Notes: generated by a model from the sequence alone, not told the origin. Shown: positions 1 through 9,231, numbered from the stretch's first letter. The stretch: DNA of 64,000 nt from Microvirga ossetica (GCF_002741015.1 NZ_CP016619.1:124001-188000), one strand, 5' to 3'. Made by a program: numbers and translations.

Positions 1-329
1 ACGCTCCTTGCGTTGAACCCCGGCAGCTCAGCAACGGTGATGCCGCGTCTCTTGGCATACACAAGATCGATATTATCAAAGCCCGTCCCCCACCGTTGGA
101 TAAGACCCAGTCTCGGAGCAGCAGTAATCAGACTGGATGAGACCGCTTGTGTTCCAACCACAAGAACGTCGACAAGCCTGAGCGTTTCGGTGTTCTTACT
201 CAAATCCTCATCAAGGAAGTGGCAGATCATCGTCGGCGGACAAGTTTGCTCGACAACAGCGCGATCGTGCGGCTGCCACTTGACCATGAAGCCGATATGC
301 AGAGGATCTCCATTACCGGTTCGTTGCAT
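1..329 (-). CDS. D-isomer-specific 2-hydroxyacid dehydrogenase, partial (N-terminal part)
   Basis: Translation of the minus strand from the ATG at 329 gives about 109 residues with no stop before the left edge. The segment reading IQRWGTGFDNIDL followed by AKRRGITVAELPG is the typical N-terminal substrate-domain pattern of NAD-dependent D-2-hydroxyacid dehydrogenases (the glyoxylate reductase, phosphoglycerate dehydrogenase group). The NAD-binding fold and catalytic Arg, Glu and His lie outside the window. It is the last visible gene of the Dpp-type sugar-acid operon, 62 bases after the DppC-like permease gene, so reduction or oxidation of a 2-keto or 2-hydroxy acid made by that pathway is likely. 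The substrate cannot be told. Confidence 0.8.
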   Translation of the reverse strand, partial: MQRTGNGDPLHIGFMVKWQPHDRAVVEQTCPPTMICHFLDEDLSKNTETLRLVDVLVVGTQAVSSSLITAAPRLGLIQRWGTGFDNIDLVYAKRRGITVAELPGFNARS

Positions 330-391
330 AATTTACTTCCTCATCAGCTCGAGCTGGGATTGTCCGGCATTAAACTGAGATACAAGCCCTA

Positions 392-1228
392 TCACAGCAT
401 CGTCCAACCATCCCTCGCGAAGTGCCACCTCAGCAACTCCCCCGTTAACCCGATGGCTATGACTACCAGTGATATCGCAATGCCAGGAATGGTAGAAATC
501 CACCAAGCGTTATCTAGAAAGTTGCGGCCGTTGGCGATGATCCGCCCCCAGCTTGGCACGCTCGGGGGCGTTCCCAGCCCCACATAGCTGAGTGACGCCT
601 CTGCGAGAATGATCAAGCTTAGGTCTGCGGTTAACAGAACCAGAAGAGGAGCGGCTAAATTTGGGAGCACACAGGTCGTGATGATCCGCCACGTGGGCAG
701 CCCGGAAACCAGCGCAGACTCAACGTAACTCTGCGAGCACACTTTCAGTGTGATAGCGCGCGCAAGTCGAGCGATAGCTGCCCATCGGGTGACAGCAAGA
801 ACGACGATCACCGTCAGGATACTAGGAGGGATGAAGGCCGCCAGGAAGACAGCTATCAAGATTGATGGAAACGAGAGTTGCACATCAATGACGCGCATGA
901 TCGCTTCACTTATCGATCCACCAGCCCACCCAGCAGCAATTCCCACGAAGGCTCCGATCACCGCTGCAACAAATGCCGCCGAGATAGCAATCCCAAGCGA
1001 CACCTGCGCACCGACAAGGATCTGAGCCAAGATGTCACGGCCCAGTTGGTCGGTGCCAAAGAAAGCGTAGGTGCCATCATTCGTTTGAGTGAGCGGTGGG
1101 AAAAAGCGCTGGCGCGTGTTAACCGACACTGGATCAAAGTCAACCATCGATGGACCGACGATCGCAAGGACCACAAAAGCGAGCAGGATACCGGGGCCGA
1201 GTAGGTTCTTCCACGAGAGAGGACGCAT
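392..1228 (-). CDS. ABC transporter permease, DppC/OppC type
   Basis: This 278-residue integral membrane protein matches the usual length of DppC-type permeases. It starts with a membrane segment (GPGILLAFVVLAIVG), followed by a periplasmic loop containing FGTDQLGRDILAQ, which is a hallmark of this family, and the cytoplasmic EAA-type loop near VESALVSGLP that docks on the ATPase. It pairs with the DppB-type permease whose stop lies one base upstream of its start. Together they form the inner-membrane channel of a family-5 ABC importer. Such importers carry peptides but also oligosaccharides and sugar acids, and the dehydratase and RraA genes in the same operon favour a sugar acid. Confidence 0.93.
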   Translation of the reverse strand: MRPLSWKNLLGPGILLAFVVLAIVGPSMVDFDPVSVNTRQRFFPPLTQTNDGTYAFFGTDQLGRDILAQILVGAQVSLGIAISAAFVAAVIGAFVGIAAGWAGGSISEAIMRVIDVQLSFPSILIAVFLAAFIPPSILTVIVVLAVTRWAAIARLARAITLKVCSQSYVESALVSGLPTWRIITTCVLPNLAAPLLVLLTADLSLIILAEASLSYVGLGTPPSVPSWGRIIANGRNFLDNAWWISTIPGIAISLVVIAIGLTGELLRWHFARDGWTML

Positions 1229-1229
1229 G

Positions 1230-2150
1230 TCAGCTTCTCCGAAAGCGCGGGTCGATCAGCCGATAAGCGAAGTCGACGAGCATATTGGTGATGATGACTG
1301 AAAATGTCATGAGGATCAGACAGCCCTGTACCACAGGGTAGTCGCGAATTCCGATCGACCTGATCAACAGTTGTCCCACGCCAGGCCAATTAAACACTGT
1401 TTCTACGATCACTGCGCCACCGAGAAGATGGCCGAGTTGGATGCCGCCAACCGTCACTACCGGAATCAACGCGTTGCGGAAGACGTGTCGGCGCAGGATG
1501 GATCCCTGCGGCAGCCCACGAGCACGAGCCATCGTGATGTAGGGTGCCCGTAGAACATTGATCGTTTCAGTCGACATGAGCCGCAGGTTCACGGCAATGA
1601 GCGGCAACGCAAGCGTTACGGTCGGCATGATGAGCGCCCAAGCGCTTTCTGCACCACCACTGGGAAGCCACCGGAGCAGGCGCGAGAAAACAAGGATCAT
1701 CACGATGCCTGTCCAGAACTCCGGCAATGATAGCGCAACCAGTGCGGCCGCGTTCGTCGCGTGATCTGCTGATCGCCCTTTGCGAAGCGCCGAGTAAATG
1801 CCGAGCGGCAACGCTAAGGCGATCACGAGAAGCATCGTGGATGTGGCTAAAAGCAATGTCGTGGGTAGATGGGACAGCACAAGTTCTCTAACAGGAGTGC
1901 CTTGTGCAATTGATTGCCCAAAGTCGAGCGTGGCAGCCTTGCCGAGGTAGAATACAAGCTGCTGCCAAATCGGGAGGTCTAGCCCATAGGCCTGACGCGC
2001 TTCAGCAATCTCTGCGTCACTGGCCATGTCACCAAGAAGGACCGCAATCGGATCGCCCGGCGCGATCCGGAGCATCACAAAGGTAGCAGTAACGGCAGCT
2101 ATGGCCGTGAGAAGGGCAATCCCAAACCGTCTCAGAACATACATGATCAT
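1230..2150 (-). CDS. ABC transporter permease, DppB/OppB type
   Basis: The 306-residue product has the DppB layout: an N-terminal membrane helix starting LRRFGIALLTAIAAV, the periplasmic segment RIAPGDPIAVLLGD typical of the family, and four to five further hydrophobic helices. It ends with the EAA-like loop around ARARGLPQGSILRRHVFRNALIP. The start overlaps the end of the upstream ATPase gene by four bases (ATGA), so the two are translationally coupled. It forms the permease heterodimer with the adjacent DppC-type protein. Confidence 0.93.
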   Translation of the reverse strand: MIMYVLRRFGIALLTAIAAVTATFVMLRIAPGDPIAVLLGDMASDAEIAEARQAYGLDLPIWQQLVFYLGKAATLDFGQSIAQGTPVRELVLSHLPTTLLLATSTMLLVIALALPLGIYSALRKGRSADHATNAAALVALSLPEFWTGIVMILVFSRLLRWLPSGGAESAWALIMPTVTLALPLIAVNLRLMSTETINVLRAPYITMARARGLPQGSILRRHVFRNALIPVVTVGGIQLGHLLGGAVIVETVFNWPGVGQLLIRSIGIRDYPVVQGCLILMTFSVIITNMLVDFAYRLIDPRFRRS

Positions 2151-3166
2151 GATCTGCCCTCTACCTCTACGACGTGCTTCAAGCGGGGCTGATTTTCAGA
2201 ATCCGCCTCCAGAATCGGATAGTGGCATCGTGAAGACCAGTCGCCTTTGACCTCCGATAGTGGCGGCAGCGTCGAGCATGCGACGCCCGCCCGAGGGCAT
2301 CGATTCGCATAAGGGCAGCCTTGTACGGCAGCCGAGATGTCTCCCTTGAACCGCAGATCCCTGCTTCGTGTAAGCAAACTTCCGCGCTTTGTCAGAAGTG
2401 GAGCCGCGTCGACCAATGCACGTGTATAAGGGTTAGAGGGCGCCTCAATGAGTTGAACTGCGGGTCCCTCCTCGACAACTAAACCAGCATACATCACTGC
2501 AATTCGGTCGGCCACCTGCCGCACGACTGCAAGATTATGGGAGATGAACAGCATCGTAAGTCCGTCTCGCTTGAGCGACGCCAGCAGATCGAGGATTTGC
2601 GCCTGTACTGAGACGTCCAACGCTGAGGTTGGCTCATCACAGATTAACAGCCGAGGCTCCGCACTGAGGGCGCGAGCAATTGAAATCCGCTGTCTCTGTC
2701 CGCCTGAAAAACTGTTTGGTCGTCTCTCAAGTGCCGAAACATCTAATCCAATCCGCTGAATGAGATGCTCAGCCTTCATCCGACGCTCCGCGCTGGACAG
2801 GTTAGGGTGCGCAATGCGCATCACATCGTCTAGAATCCGCGCAACGGTCTGGAATGGGTTGAGCGTTGACGCATGATCCTGGAAGACCATCTGCACGCCT
2901 GCCCGTGCAGCCGATCCCCGGGCGGCGGATAGTTCATTACCATCGACTCTAATTGTGCCCACCGTCGGTTGGTTCAGTCCGACGATTGTACGTGCTACTG
3001 TGGATTTCCCGCTTCCCGACTCACCAACAATCCCGAGGGTCTCACCACGCGCTACCTGCAGCGAAACACCGCGTACGGCTTTCACGAGTCGCCGCGACTG
3101 TCCGGTTGCATCAGGGACCCGAAAGGTGATTTCCAAGCCATCGATAGCCAGAAGTTGATCAGCCAA
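2147..3166 (-). CDS. ABC transporter ATP-binding protein, DppF/OppF type
   Basis: The protein of about 339 residues has Walker A GESGSGKST, the Q-loop region VQMVFQDHASTLNP, the signature SGGQRQRISIARAL, Walker B RLLICDEPTSALD, and the C-terminal cysteine-rich oligopeptide-ABC tail (CPYANRCPRAGVAC). The open frame extends upstream to 3439, but I place the start at the TTG at 3166. An AGGAGG lies five bases before it, homology to the family begins just after it, and the extension would run through the upstream gene. It overlaps the DppD-type gene by eight bases. It is one of two ATPases powering the importer. Confidence 0.9.
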   Translation of the reverse strand: MADQLLAIDGLEITFRVPDATGQSRRLVKAVRGVSLQVARGETLGIVGESGSGKSTVARTIVGLNQPTVGTIRVDGNELSAARGSAARAGVQMVFQDHASTLNPFQTVARILDDVMRIAHPNLSSAERRMKAEHLIQRIGLDVSALERRPNSFSGGQRQRISIARALSAEPRLLICDEPTSALDVSVQAQILDLLASLKRDGLTMLFISHNLAVVRQVADRIAVMYAGLVVEEGPAVQLIEAPSNPYTRALVDAAPLLTKRGSLLTRSRDLRFKGDISAAVQGCPYANRCPRAGVACSTLPPLSEVKGDWSSRCHYPILEADSENQPRLKHVVEVEGRS

Positions 3167-4181
3167 GGTGACCTCCTGAGGTGACAGGAAAGTGGCATGC
3201 AGCAATCGATTGGGCGCGTTGCAGCAGATGCGGCCTATCCGTCGTGCAAACTGCTTGAGCTCGGACGCAGCGAGGGCTGAAGGCACATCCCTGATCTTGC
3301 CCAGGTTTGGGCGGATTGCCAGGAATAGCCGCAATTGCTGCTCCGGAACGTGATAAGTCGGGAACCGACGCCAGAAGTCCGGCTGTATAGGGATGCGCCG
3401 GCGTCGTGCAGATTGTTTCGACCGGGCCCTTCTCCACAATTCGCCCTGCGTACATCACAATGACGTGGTCAGCAACCTGGTACACGACCCCAAGATCATG
3501 AGTAATCAGCAGCACGCTCATGCCATACGTCGTGCGCAGGTCGTCAATAAGGGCAAGGATTTCCGCTTGAACTGTCACATCCAACGCAGTGGTCGGTTCA
3601 TCAGCGATCAAAACCTCAGGCGATAGTGCGACTGCCCCAGCTATTATGACTCGCTGCTTCATTCCCCCTGAGAACGCATGCGGGTAGTCATCATAGCGTG
3701 CGGCCGCATTTGGGATTCGAACGAGATCCAGCAATCGATTGACTTCGACCCGCGCGGCGGAGTGGTTCATGCCCCTATGAATCATGAACAGTTCTGCGAG
3801 TTGATCACCAATCTTCATCGTCGGATCCAGCGCCGAGCCTGGATCTTGGACGATATAACCAACTTTGCGCCCGCGTATGGGCGATAGTGCTTCGGCATCG
3901 TATGTGGTTGCCCGGTACCTTGCTATTGCTAAATCCTGAGTACAGACGTCATAGACTGCCGCGTCGAGCACGCCCAGTAGCGCCGCTGCTGTCAGGCTCT
4001 TTCCGCTCCCAGACTCACCGATGAGTGCGGTAACCTCGCCAGCCCGGCAGGCAAACGAGATATCTTTCACCAAAGGCACCGACCCACCGTCTTCTTTTCG
4101 AGCCGTGATAGTGAGGCCTGCCACGTCAATGGCAGGCTCCTTCGCTAATGGTTTGGTTTCCATCATATCGTTGAGGGTCAT
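3159..4181 (-). CDS. ABC transporter ATP-binding protein, DppD/OppD type
   Basis: The 340-residue ATPase shows Walker A GESGSGKSLT, Q-loop VGYIVQDPGSALDP, signature SGGMKQRVIIAGA, Walker B VLIADEPTTALD and the switch histidine in LLITHDLGVV. The C-terminal domain (HPYTAGLLASVPDL, then CAFSPRCVRA) is the oligopeptide-ABC extension. The start ATG overlaps the stop of the solute-binding protein gene (ATGA), giving tight coupling. It partners the DppF-type ATPase encoded immediately downstream. Confidence 0.93.
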   Translation of the reverse strand: MTLNDMMETKPLAKEPAIDVAGLTITARKEDGGSVPLVKDISFACRAGEVTALIGESGSGKSLTAAALLGVLDAAVYDVCTQDLAIARYRATTYDAEALSPIRGRKVGYIVQDPGSALDPTMKIGDQLAELFMIHRGMNHSAARVEVNRLLDLVRIPNAAARYDDYPHAFSGGMKQRVIIAGAVALSPEVLIADEPTTALDVTVQAEILALIDDLRTTYGMSVLLITHDLGVVYQVADHVIVMYAGRIVEKGPVETICTTPAHPYTAGLLASVPDLSRSGAAIAAIPGNPPKPGQDQGCAFSPRCVRAQAVCTTDRPHLLQRAQSIAACHFPVTSGGHLG

Positions 4182-5659
4182 CGCGCCTCAGTTCCCCGGA
4201 ATCGCGGTGTATAGGTTGCGGAGAAATCGACGTTCGAGATGTTCTTACGATACGCGTAGACCGCCTTGAGCTCGGCTGGAAAAATGCCAGGTGCATCGTT
4301 CCAAAGAACGTCAATGGCTGCACTGTAGATCTGCTTACGCTTTTCCTGATCCGTCTCTCGCTGCGCGGCAATCAAGTGCTTCGTTGCCTCGGGACTTTCG
4401 TAGCCACTTCGCTTAGTCGTATACAAACGGCCCAATGTGTAATCGGCATCCTCCGTAAACGATGGATTCGACGCCATCGTCATATCCCAGTTGAGGTCGC
4501 GCAAGTTCTTGGTCCAAACTGGATTTTCGAGTGGTGCGGGCGTAACCTTCACACCGATCTTGCTCCAGTATGATATGAACGCGAGAGCTAGCTGCTCAAG
4601 TTCGGGCCCCTGGGAGGGGGAATACTGCAACTCAGTAGTGAAGCCGTTCGGAAGGCCCGCTTCGGTCAAGAGCTTCTTGGCTTTCTCAACACTGTACTCG
4701 TATTGCGGCCTATGTGAGAAGCCGAACACAGCTGACGAGATTGGCGCCCCAGCGACCTCGCCAGTTTCAGGCAGGACGTCAGTCACTACGCGCTTGACAT
4801 CAACAGCATGCCAGAGTGCTTGGCGTACTCGCACATCGTCGAAAGGTTTGCGTTGCGGGTTGAACCAGCTGTAGTAATAGAGCGCAGAAGGGGCGACACT
4901 GACAGTAATTTCGGGGTTCTTCTTCAGAGCGGTAACTTGATCGTCCGGCAGGAACCACATCAAGTCGATTTCATTGTTCAAAAGAGCCGTAACCCGGCCA
5001 GTCAGCTCCGGTATGTTCTGGATGACAAGGCCCGTGAGGGTCGGAGGCTTATCCCAATAGCTTGTGTTCGCTTCAAGCTCGAGGATTTGCCCCGGACGGA
5101 ACGTCTTGATTTTGAATGCACCTGTACCGGGAAGGCGAATGGCTGCCCCGTATTTGTCTCCAGCCTCCTTTGCGCTACTGGCTGGCACAATGTGCAGCAA
5201 TGACACGTTCCGGAGAAATGGCCCCACTGGCTCTTTCAACCTCACGATAAGAGTATGTGCATCAGGAGTCTCCACTTTATCCAATGCTGCCCAAAGTGGA
5301 GCAAATCCTCCCTTCTGCTTAACAAGCCGCTCAATCGATGCTGCAGCATCGGCAGAAGTGAACGCTTGGCCGTCGTGGAACTTGACACCTTTACGCAGAG
5401 TGAAGATCCACGTCAGAGGATCGGGTTGCTGCCATGCCGTGGCGAGACGGCCCACCGGAGCGCCATTGTTGAATTCGACGAGTGGATCATAGATTTGGCG
5501 GTTTGCCAGAAGCGTGTCACGTAGAGTTCCATTTGGACCGTGAGGGTCAAGGTCGATCACTGGTGATGGAGGCGCTACTCGTAGAACTTTCGCCTCGAGG
5601 GACGATTGGCACAGTGGGATGGCTGCCATCAGTGCGGCTGCGAAAACAACTGGTTTCAT
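4178..5659 (-). CDS. ABC transporter solute-binding protein, family 5 (DppA/OppA type)
   Basis: The 493-residue product starts with a Sec signal peptide (MKPVVFAAALMAAIPLC, then about SLEA for cleavage) and continues with the SBP_bac_5 pattern: DPHGPNGTLRDTLLANRQIYDPLVEF, WTFTLR-like WIFTLRKGVKFHDGQAF, and the late AGLPNGFTTEL block. It is the periplasmic receptor that sets specificity for the four downstream transporter proteins. An SD-like GGAGGAAG precedes the ATG by a few bases. Family-5 receptors bind peptides, nickel, opines or oligosaccharides; context suggests a sugar-acid conjugate or oligomer, which is an inference. Confidence 0.92.
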   Translation of the reverse strand: MKPVVFAAALMAAIPLCQSSLEAKVLRVAPPSPVIDLDPHGPNGTLRDTLLANRQIYDPLVEFNNGAPVGRLATAWQQPDPLTWIFTLRKGVKFHDGQAFTSADAAASIERLVKQKGGFAPLWAALDKVETPDAHTLIVRLKEPVGPFLRNVSLLHIVPASSAKEAGDKYGAAIRLPGTGAFKIKTFRPGQILELEANTSYWDKPPTLTGLVIQNIPELTGRVTALLNNEIDLMWFLPDDQVTALKKNPEITVSVAPSALYYYSWFNPQRKPFDDVRVRQALWHAVDVKRVVTDVLPETGEVAGAPISSAVFGFSHRPQYEYSVEKAKKLLTEAGLPNGFTTELQYSPSQGPELEQLALAFISYWSKIGVKVTPAPLENPVWTKNLRDLNWDMTMASNPSFTEDADYTLGRLYTTKRSGYESPEATKHLIAAQRETDQEKRKQIYSAAIDVLWNDAPGIFPAELKAVYAYRKNISNVDFSATYTPRFRGTEAR

Positions 5660-5712
5660 CTGCTTCCTCCTTTTTGTAAGCTTGCTTGTTGTTCTAAGTT
5701 TTTGCAGGGCGG

Positions 5713-6429
5713 TCAGCCCTTGCTCCTCTGGCTGGCTTCATACTCGGCCAAGCCATCTCCTGTGAGCGGATATGTCCCATAAACACTTGCACCGCTCCGA
5801 ATTCGACGGATGATAAATTCTTCCTTATCTTCGTAAGCTGAGGCTTCGCTTGCTACCTCTGCGGCAATTTCCGCAGGGACGACAATGACGCCGTCCGGAT
5901 CGCCTACGATATAGTCCCCGGGGTACACCGCAGCTTCCCCGCAGGTGATCGGCACCTGCAATTCGACAAAGCGGTGTGCAACGAGACTGTTGGGCGGGCA
6001 AACCGCCTTAGCATAGACGGGGAACCCGGTTTCAACGATGTCGTAAGCGTCGCGTACACCTCCATCCGAGACAACACCGGCACAACCCCGAACTCGCATG
6101 CGTTCGAAAAGAATAAGACCGCCGCTTGCTCCCTGTGCGTTTCCTCGACAATCAATCACCAGCACTTCTCCAGGACCACATTCTTCGGCGCCACGCCGTT
6201 GTAAGTTCAATTCTGGTGGCATTGAGCGATCTTGCGCGACCTTGTCCTCTCGCGACGAGACAGATCGCATCGTGAAGGCGCGTCCTACAAGTCTCGGCCG
6301 CGATCCCGGCAGCGGAGCGACGCCATGCATAAAGACTCTCGTAATCCCACGATGCGAGAGGATCGTTGCTAGTGTTGCGGTTGAGAGCCGACGGAGGCTG
6401 TTGATGATTGCTGCATCCGGAACCGACAT
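5713..6429 (-). CDS. RraA-family protein, probable class II pyruvate-type aldolase (copy 1 of 5)
   Basis: The 238-residue protein has the RraA/HMG-aldolase fold signatures: GRAFTMRSV near residue 50, VLVIDCRGNAQGASGG near 90, and VSDGGVRDAYD near 120. The Arg-Asp of DGGVRD are the catalytic arginine and the metal-binding aspartate of 4-hydroxy-4-methyl-2-oxoglutarate aldolase relatives. The later YPGDYIVGDPDGVIVVP motif completes the family pattern. It sits between the dehydratase gene (14 bases upstream) and the transporter genes, so a retro-aldol or decarboxylation step on a keto-deoxy sugar acid is more likely than RNase E control. The exact reaction is not known. Confidence 0.88.
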   Translation of the reverse strand: MSVPDAAIINSLRRLSTATLATILSHRGITRVFMHGVAPLPGSRPRLVGRAFTMRSVSSREDKVAQDRSMPPELNLQRRGAEECGPGEVLVIDCRGNAQGASGGLILFERMRVRGCAGVVSDGGVRDAYDIVETGFPVYAKAVCPPNSLVAHRFVELQVPITCGEAAVYPGDYIVGDPDGVIVVPAEIAAEVASEASAYEDKEEFIIRRIRSGASVYGTYPLTGDGLAEYEASQRSKG

Positions 6430-6443
6430 CGCTTCGTACTCCC

Positions 6444-8168
6444 TTAGTAGATTTTAGGTTCCGGCGTCGCGGTGCCGGCATGAAGGAAATCAAAGTCGCA
6501 GCCCTGATCCGCCGACGTGACGTGCTCGGCAAACAGTCGTCCGTAGCCGCGGCTGAAGAATGGAGCTGGCGGCGTCCAAGCGTCACGGCGCCGGGCGAGT
6601 TCATCAGCATCCACACAAAGCTCAATTCGCCTCGCTGGTATGTCCAGCTCAATCAAGTCGCCATCCTGTACGAGAGCGAGTGGCCCTCCGCGGGCGGCCT
6701 CCGGTGACACATGAAGGATGCAGGTGCCGAAGCTCGTCCCGCTCATGCGAGCATCGGAAATTCGCACCATGTCGCGAACACCTTTCGCAAGCAACTTTTT
6801 GGGGATCGGAAGGGCACCCCACTCAGGCAACCCAGGCGCTCCGACTGCTCCGCCGTTTTTCATCACCAGCACGGATGTTTCATCCACCTCCAACGCCTCG
6901 TCATCGATGCGCCGGGCGAGATCATCACGATCCTCAAAGACTACGGCCCTGCCTTGATGCCTGGATAAGTTCGGGGAGGCGGCTGAGTGTTTAATGACCG
7001 CCCCGTCTGGTGCCAGCGAGCCAGTGAGGATTGCGATCCCTCCCTCAGAGGCGACAGGCCTGTCGAGGGGCCGAATCACGTCGTCGTCAAAAACCTCAGC
7101 ACCCATGAGCGTCTCGCCAAGGCTCAATCCGCTTACCGTTAGGCATGATAGGTCAAGGCGGTCGGTCATTCGGCTCATGATGCCGCGCAGTCCCCCGGCA
7201 TAGTAGAAGTCCTCCATGAGATGCGCCCCCGAGGGTCGCAAGTTCGCCAGGACAGGTGTCACGCGTGAGACCTCATCGAAGTCTCGCAATGTGAGGGGAA
7301 CGCCGAACCGTCCCGCCATTGCGATCAGGTGGATCACTGCATTTGTTGACCCGCCGAGCGCCATGACGACCGCAACGGCATTGAGGAAAGATGCTCGGGT
7401 TGCGATGCTTTGCGGCCGCACATCCTCCCAAACAAGCTCAACAATACGGCGTCCGCAGTCAGAGGCCATACGAGCGTGAGCTGAGTCGACCGCCGGTATG
7501 GATGCAGCCCCGGGGAGCGTCAGCCCAAGCGCTTCGGCGGCGCTTGTCATCGTCGATGCTGTGCCCATTGTCATGCAATGACCTGGTGAGCGTGCCAGTG
7601 ACGCTTCCATATCGTGCCACTGGTGCTCGCTGATTGTCCCGGCGCGACGTTCGTCCCAGAACTTCCAGTTGTCGCTGCCGCTTCCCAGCGGCCGGCCACG
7701 GTAGCGTCCAGTCAGCATCGGTCCAGCTGGCACGAAGATGGCGGGCAACCCGGCCGATGCCGCACCCATTATGAGGCCCGGTGTAGTCTTGTCGCAGCCA
7801 CCCATCAGAACGACACCGTCTACGGGATGGCTCCAAATGAGCTCCTCGGCCTCCATTGCGAGGAAGTTTCGGTAGAGCATCGTTGTGGGCTTCACCATGG
7901 TTTCGCTGAGTGACATGGCAGGGAGTTCCATCGGAAGTCCGCCAGCCTGCAGCACCCCGCGTTTGACCTCCTCGACCCTCTGCTTGAAGTGCGAGTGGCA
8001 TTGCGCAAAATCGCTCCAGGTGTTGAGGATCGCGATGACAGGCTTCTTCTCAAAATCGCGGCGCGAGTAGCCCATTTGCAGTGCGCGCGTTCGGACGTTG
8101 AATGAACGAATGCCTGGGGCGTCGAACCAGCGCTGACTTCTGAGATCTGATACTTCGATCCGCTTCAT
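6444..8168 (-). CDS. IlvD/Edd family dehydratase, probable aldonate dehydratase
   Basis: The product of about 574 residues carries the three cysteines expected for the iron-sulfur cluster of this family, in FAQCHSHF, GGCDKTTPG and GHCMTMGTAS, plus the conserved GGSTNAVIHL and the C-terminal DARMSGTSFGTC block. The length and the ARMSGT pattern match the sugar-acid branch (arabonate, xylonate, gluconate dehydratases) rather than IlvD proper, since no branched-chain genes are nearby. It removes water from an aldonate to give a 2-keto-3-deoxy acid. The frame is open to 8219, but homology starts at the ATG at 8168 (MKRIEVSDLRSQ). It is the first gene of the operon running to the left edge. Confidence 0.88.
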   Translation of the reverse strand: MKRIEVSDLRSQRWFDAPGIRSFNVRTRALQMGYSRRDFEKKPVIAILNTWSDFAQCHSHFKQRVEEVKRGVLQAGGLPMELPAMSLSETMVKPTTMLYRNFLAMEAEELIWSHPVDGVVLMGGCDKTTPGLIMGAASAGLPAIFVPAGPMLTGRYRGRPLGSGSDNWKFWDERRAGTISEHQWHDMEASLARSPGHCMTMGTASTMTSAAEALGLTLPGAASIPAVDSAHARMASDCGRRIVELVWEDVRPQSIATRASFLNAVAVVMALGGSTNAVIHLIAMAGRFGVPLTLRDFDEVSRVTPVLANLRPSGAHLMEDFYYAGGLRGIMSRMTDRLDLSCLTVSGLSLGETLMGAEVFDDDVIRPLDRPVASEGGIAILTGSLAPDGAVIKHSAASPNLSRHQGRAVVFEDRDDLARRIDDEALEVDETSVLVMKNGGAVGAPGLPEWGALPIPKKLLAKGVRDMVRISDARMSGTSFGTCILHVSPEAARGGPLALVQDGDLIELDIPARRIELCVDADELARRRDAWTPPAPFFSRGYGRLFAEHVTSADQGCDFDFLHAGTATPEPKIY

Positions 8169-8241
8169 GTGACCTTCGTTTCCGCGCAAGCTGGAGATAT
8201 TCCTCCAACTTATTGACAACCTCCATATATGTCAACTGATT

Positions 8242-8257
8242 TTAACAAATTTGTCAA
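8242..8257. promoter_or_regulatory. Palindrome upstream of the dehydratase operon, probable GntR operator
   Basis: The sequence TTAACAAATTTGTCAA has a perfect ACAAATTTGT core (8245-8254) and near-symmetric flanks. It lies between the dehydratase gene and its GntR regulator gene. A TTGACA...TGTCAA pair lies just to its left (about 8213-8235). The half-site TTTGT/ACAAA recurs in the inverted repeat at 9151-9175 on the other side of the regulator gene, which supports autoregulation and control of both flanking units by the same protein. Confidence 0.5.
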
Positions 8258-8273
8258 TCAGGTTGTCTCTGGC

Positions 8274-9014
8274 CTATTCGCCGTTTGTCAGTGGTATACG
8301 CCCCATGAAGCTGTCATGAGCCCTCTGGATGTGCCCTCTCATGGCTTCCCGCGCTTCGGCGGCTTGGCGTCGCTCGATTAAGTGGAAGATCTCAATGTGC
8401 TCTGAATTCACTTGACCATGGTCGTGAATGATCCCGTCTCTCCCCCGCCGTCGCGATAGGTACGCCCTGAAGCCTGCCGACCCGACGATGAGGTCGAGCG
8501 ATTGCTGCAAGAATAGATTGTCGGCCGCATCGACAACCGCACGATGAAAGTCGAAGGTTTGATGCGCCTGTTCAGCAAGAGCGGGTAGCGCGGGGCCGCG
8601 AGTCGTGTAGACGCAATCGGCCATCCGCTCGAGTGTACGTGGGTTGTGCCGCAGCGCTGCAGCATATGCCGCCTCGCCCTCGATCAGGATTCGAAACTCG
8701 AAGCAGCGCTGCAGATCCCGCACGCTGCCGCTGAGCAAACTCCCTGATCCTTGCTCAGGCGCGGTTTGCTCGGAGCCGAAGATGACCACCGTGCCGGAGC
8801 CTTGAACGGAACGCACCAATCCTTGCTGCTTGAGGAGAGCTAAGGCGTTCCGAATGACCGGCCGCGAGACAGCGAATGTTTCGGCGAGCTCATTTTCAGT
8901 CGGAAGTCTGCTATGCGCTTCATAGCGGCCTTCCTTGATATCCGTGAGAAGAGCTCTGTAGACCATTTCGGTCCTTCGCCCACCCAAAGTGATCTGCGGC
9001 GCATCTGTAGGCAT
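8274..9014 (-). CDS. GntR-family transcriptional regulator (FadR/FCD subfamily)
   Basis: The 246-residue protein has an N-terminal winged helix (YRALLTDIKEGRYEAHSRLPTENELAETFAVSRPVIRNAL, about residues 20-60) and a C-terminal all-helical FCD ligand-binding domain with the metal/ligand histidine pattern in TFDFHRAVVDAADNLFL and SEHIEIFHLI. FCD regulators sense small organic acids. It sits between the leftward dehydratase-transporter operon and the rightward MR-type gene, so both are likely targets. The ligand is probably the imported sugar acid or its keto-deoxy product. Confidence 0.9.
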   Translation of the reverse strand: MPTDAPQITLGGRRTEMVYRALLTDIKEGRYEAHSRLPTENELAETFAVSRPVIRNALALLKQQGLVRSVQGSGTVVIFGSEQTAPEQGSGSLLSGSVRDLQRCFEFRILIEGEAAYAAALRHNPRTLERMADCVYTTRGPALPALAEQAHQTFDFHRAVVDAADNLFLQQSLDLIVGSAGFRAYLSRRRGRDGIIHDHGQVNSEHIEIFHLIERRQAAEAREAMRGHIQRAHDSFMGRIPLTNGE

Positions 9015-9150
9015 ACAAAAATCCCCTATGCGAGGCGCTGAACCTCAGCGCTACAATATTGTTCTAGTGTATCCCACGAGGGGGCTGCCAGTCACAAGAC
9101 GCTCTGGGCTTGACAGACCCAATTACTTACAACATATTCTGTTTGTCATT

Positions 9151-9175
9151 ATTTGTAAATCTGAAACTTACAAAT
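9151..9175. promoter_or_regulatory. Inverted repeat between the GntR gene and the divergent MR gene
   Basis: The arms ATTTGTAA (9151-9158) and TTACAAAT (9168-9175) are exact reverse complements separated by nine bases. They lie 136 bases upstream of the GntR start and 56 bases upstream of the MR-type gene start, a good place for an operator controlling both promoters. The half-sites resemble the palindrome at 8242-8257. Confidence 0.5.
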
Positions 9176-9231
9176 TGAGCCTTGCCTGGCGGCGTGGAGC
9201 TAGGCTGCATGGAACATGAAGGAAGCCCCGC

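Noticed and set aside
13..378. 121-residue plus-strand frame at the left edge
   Set aside because: It is antisense to the partial 2-hydroxyacid dehydrogenase, whose motif GTGFDNIDL is clear.
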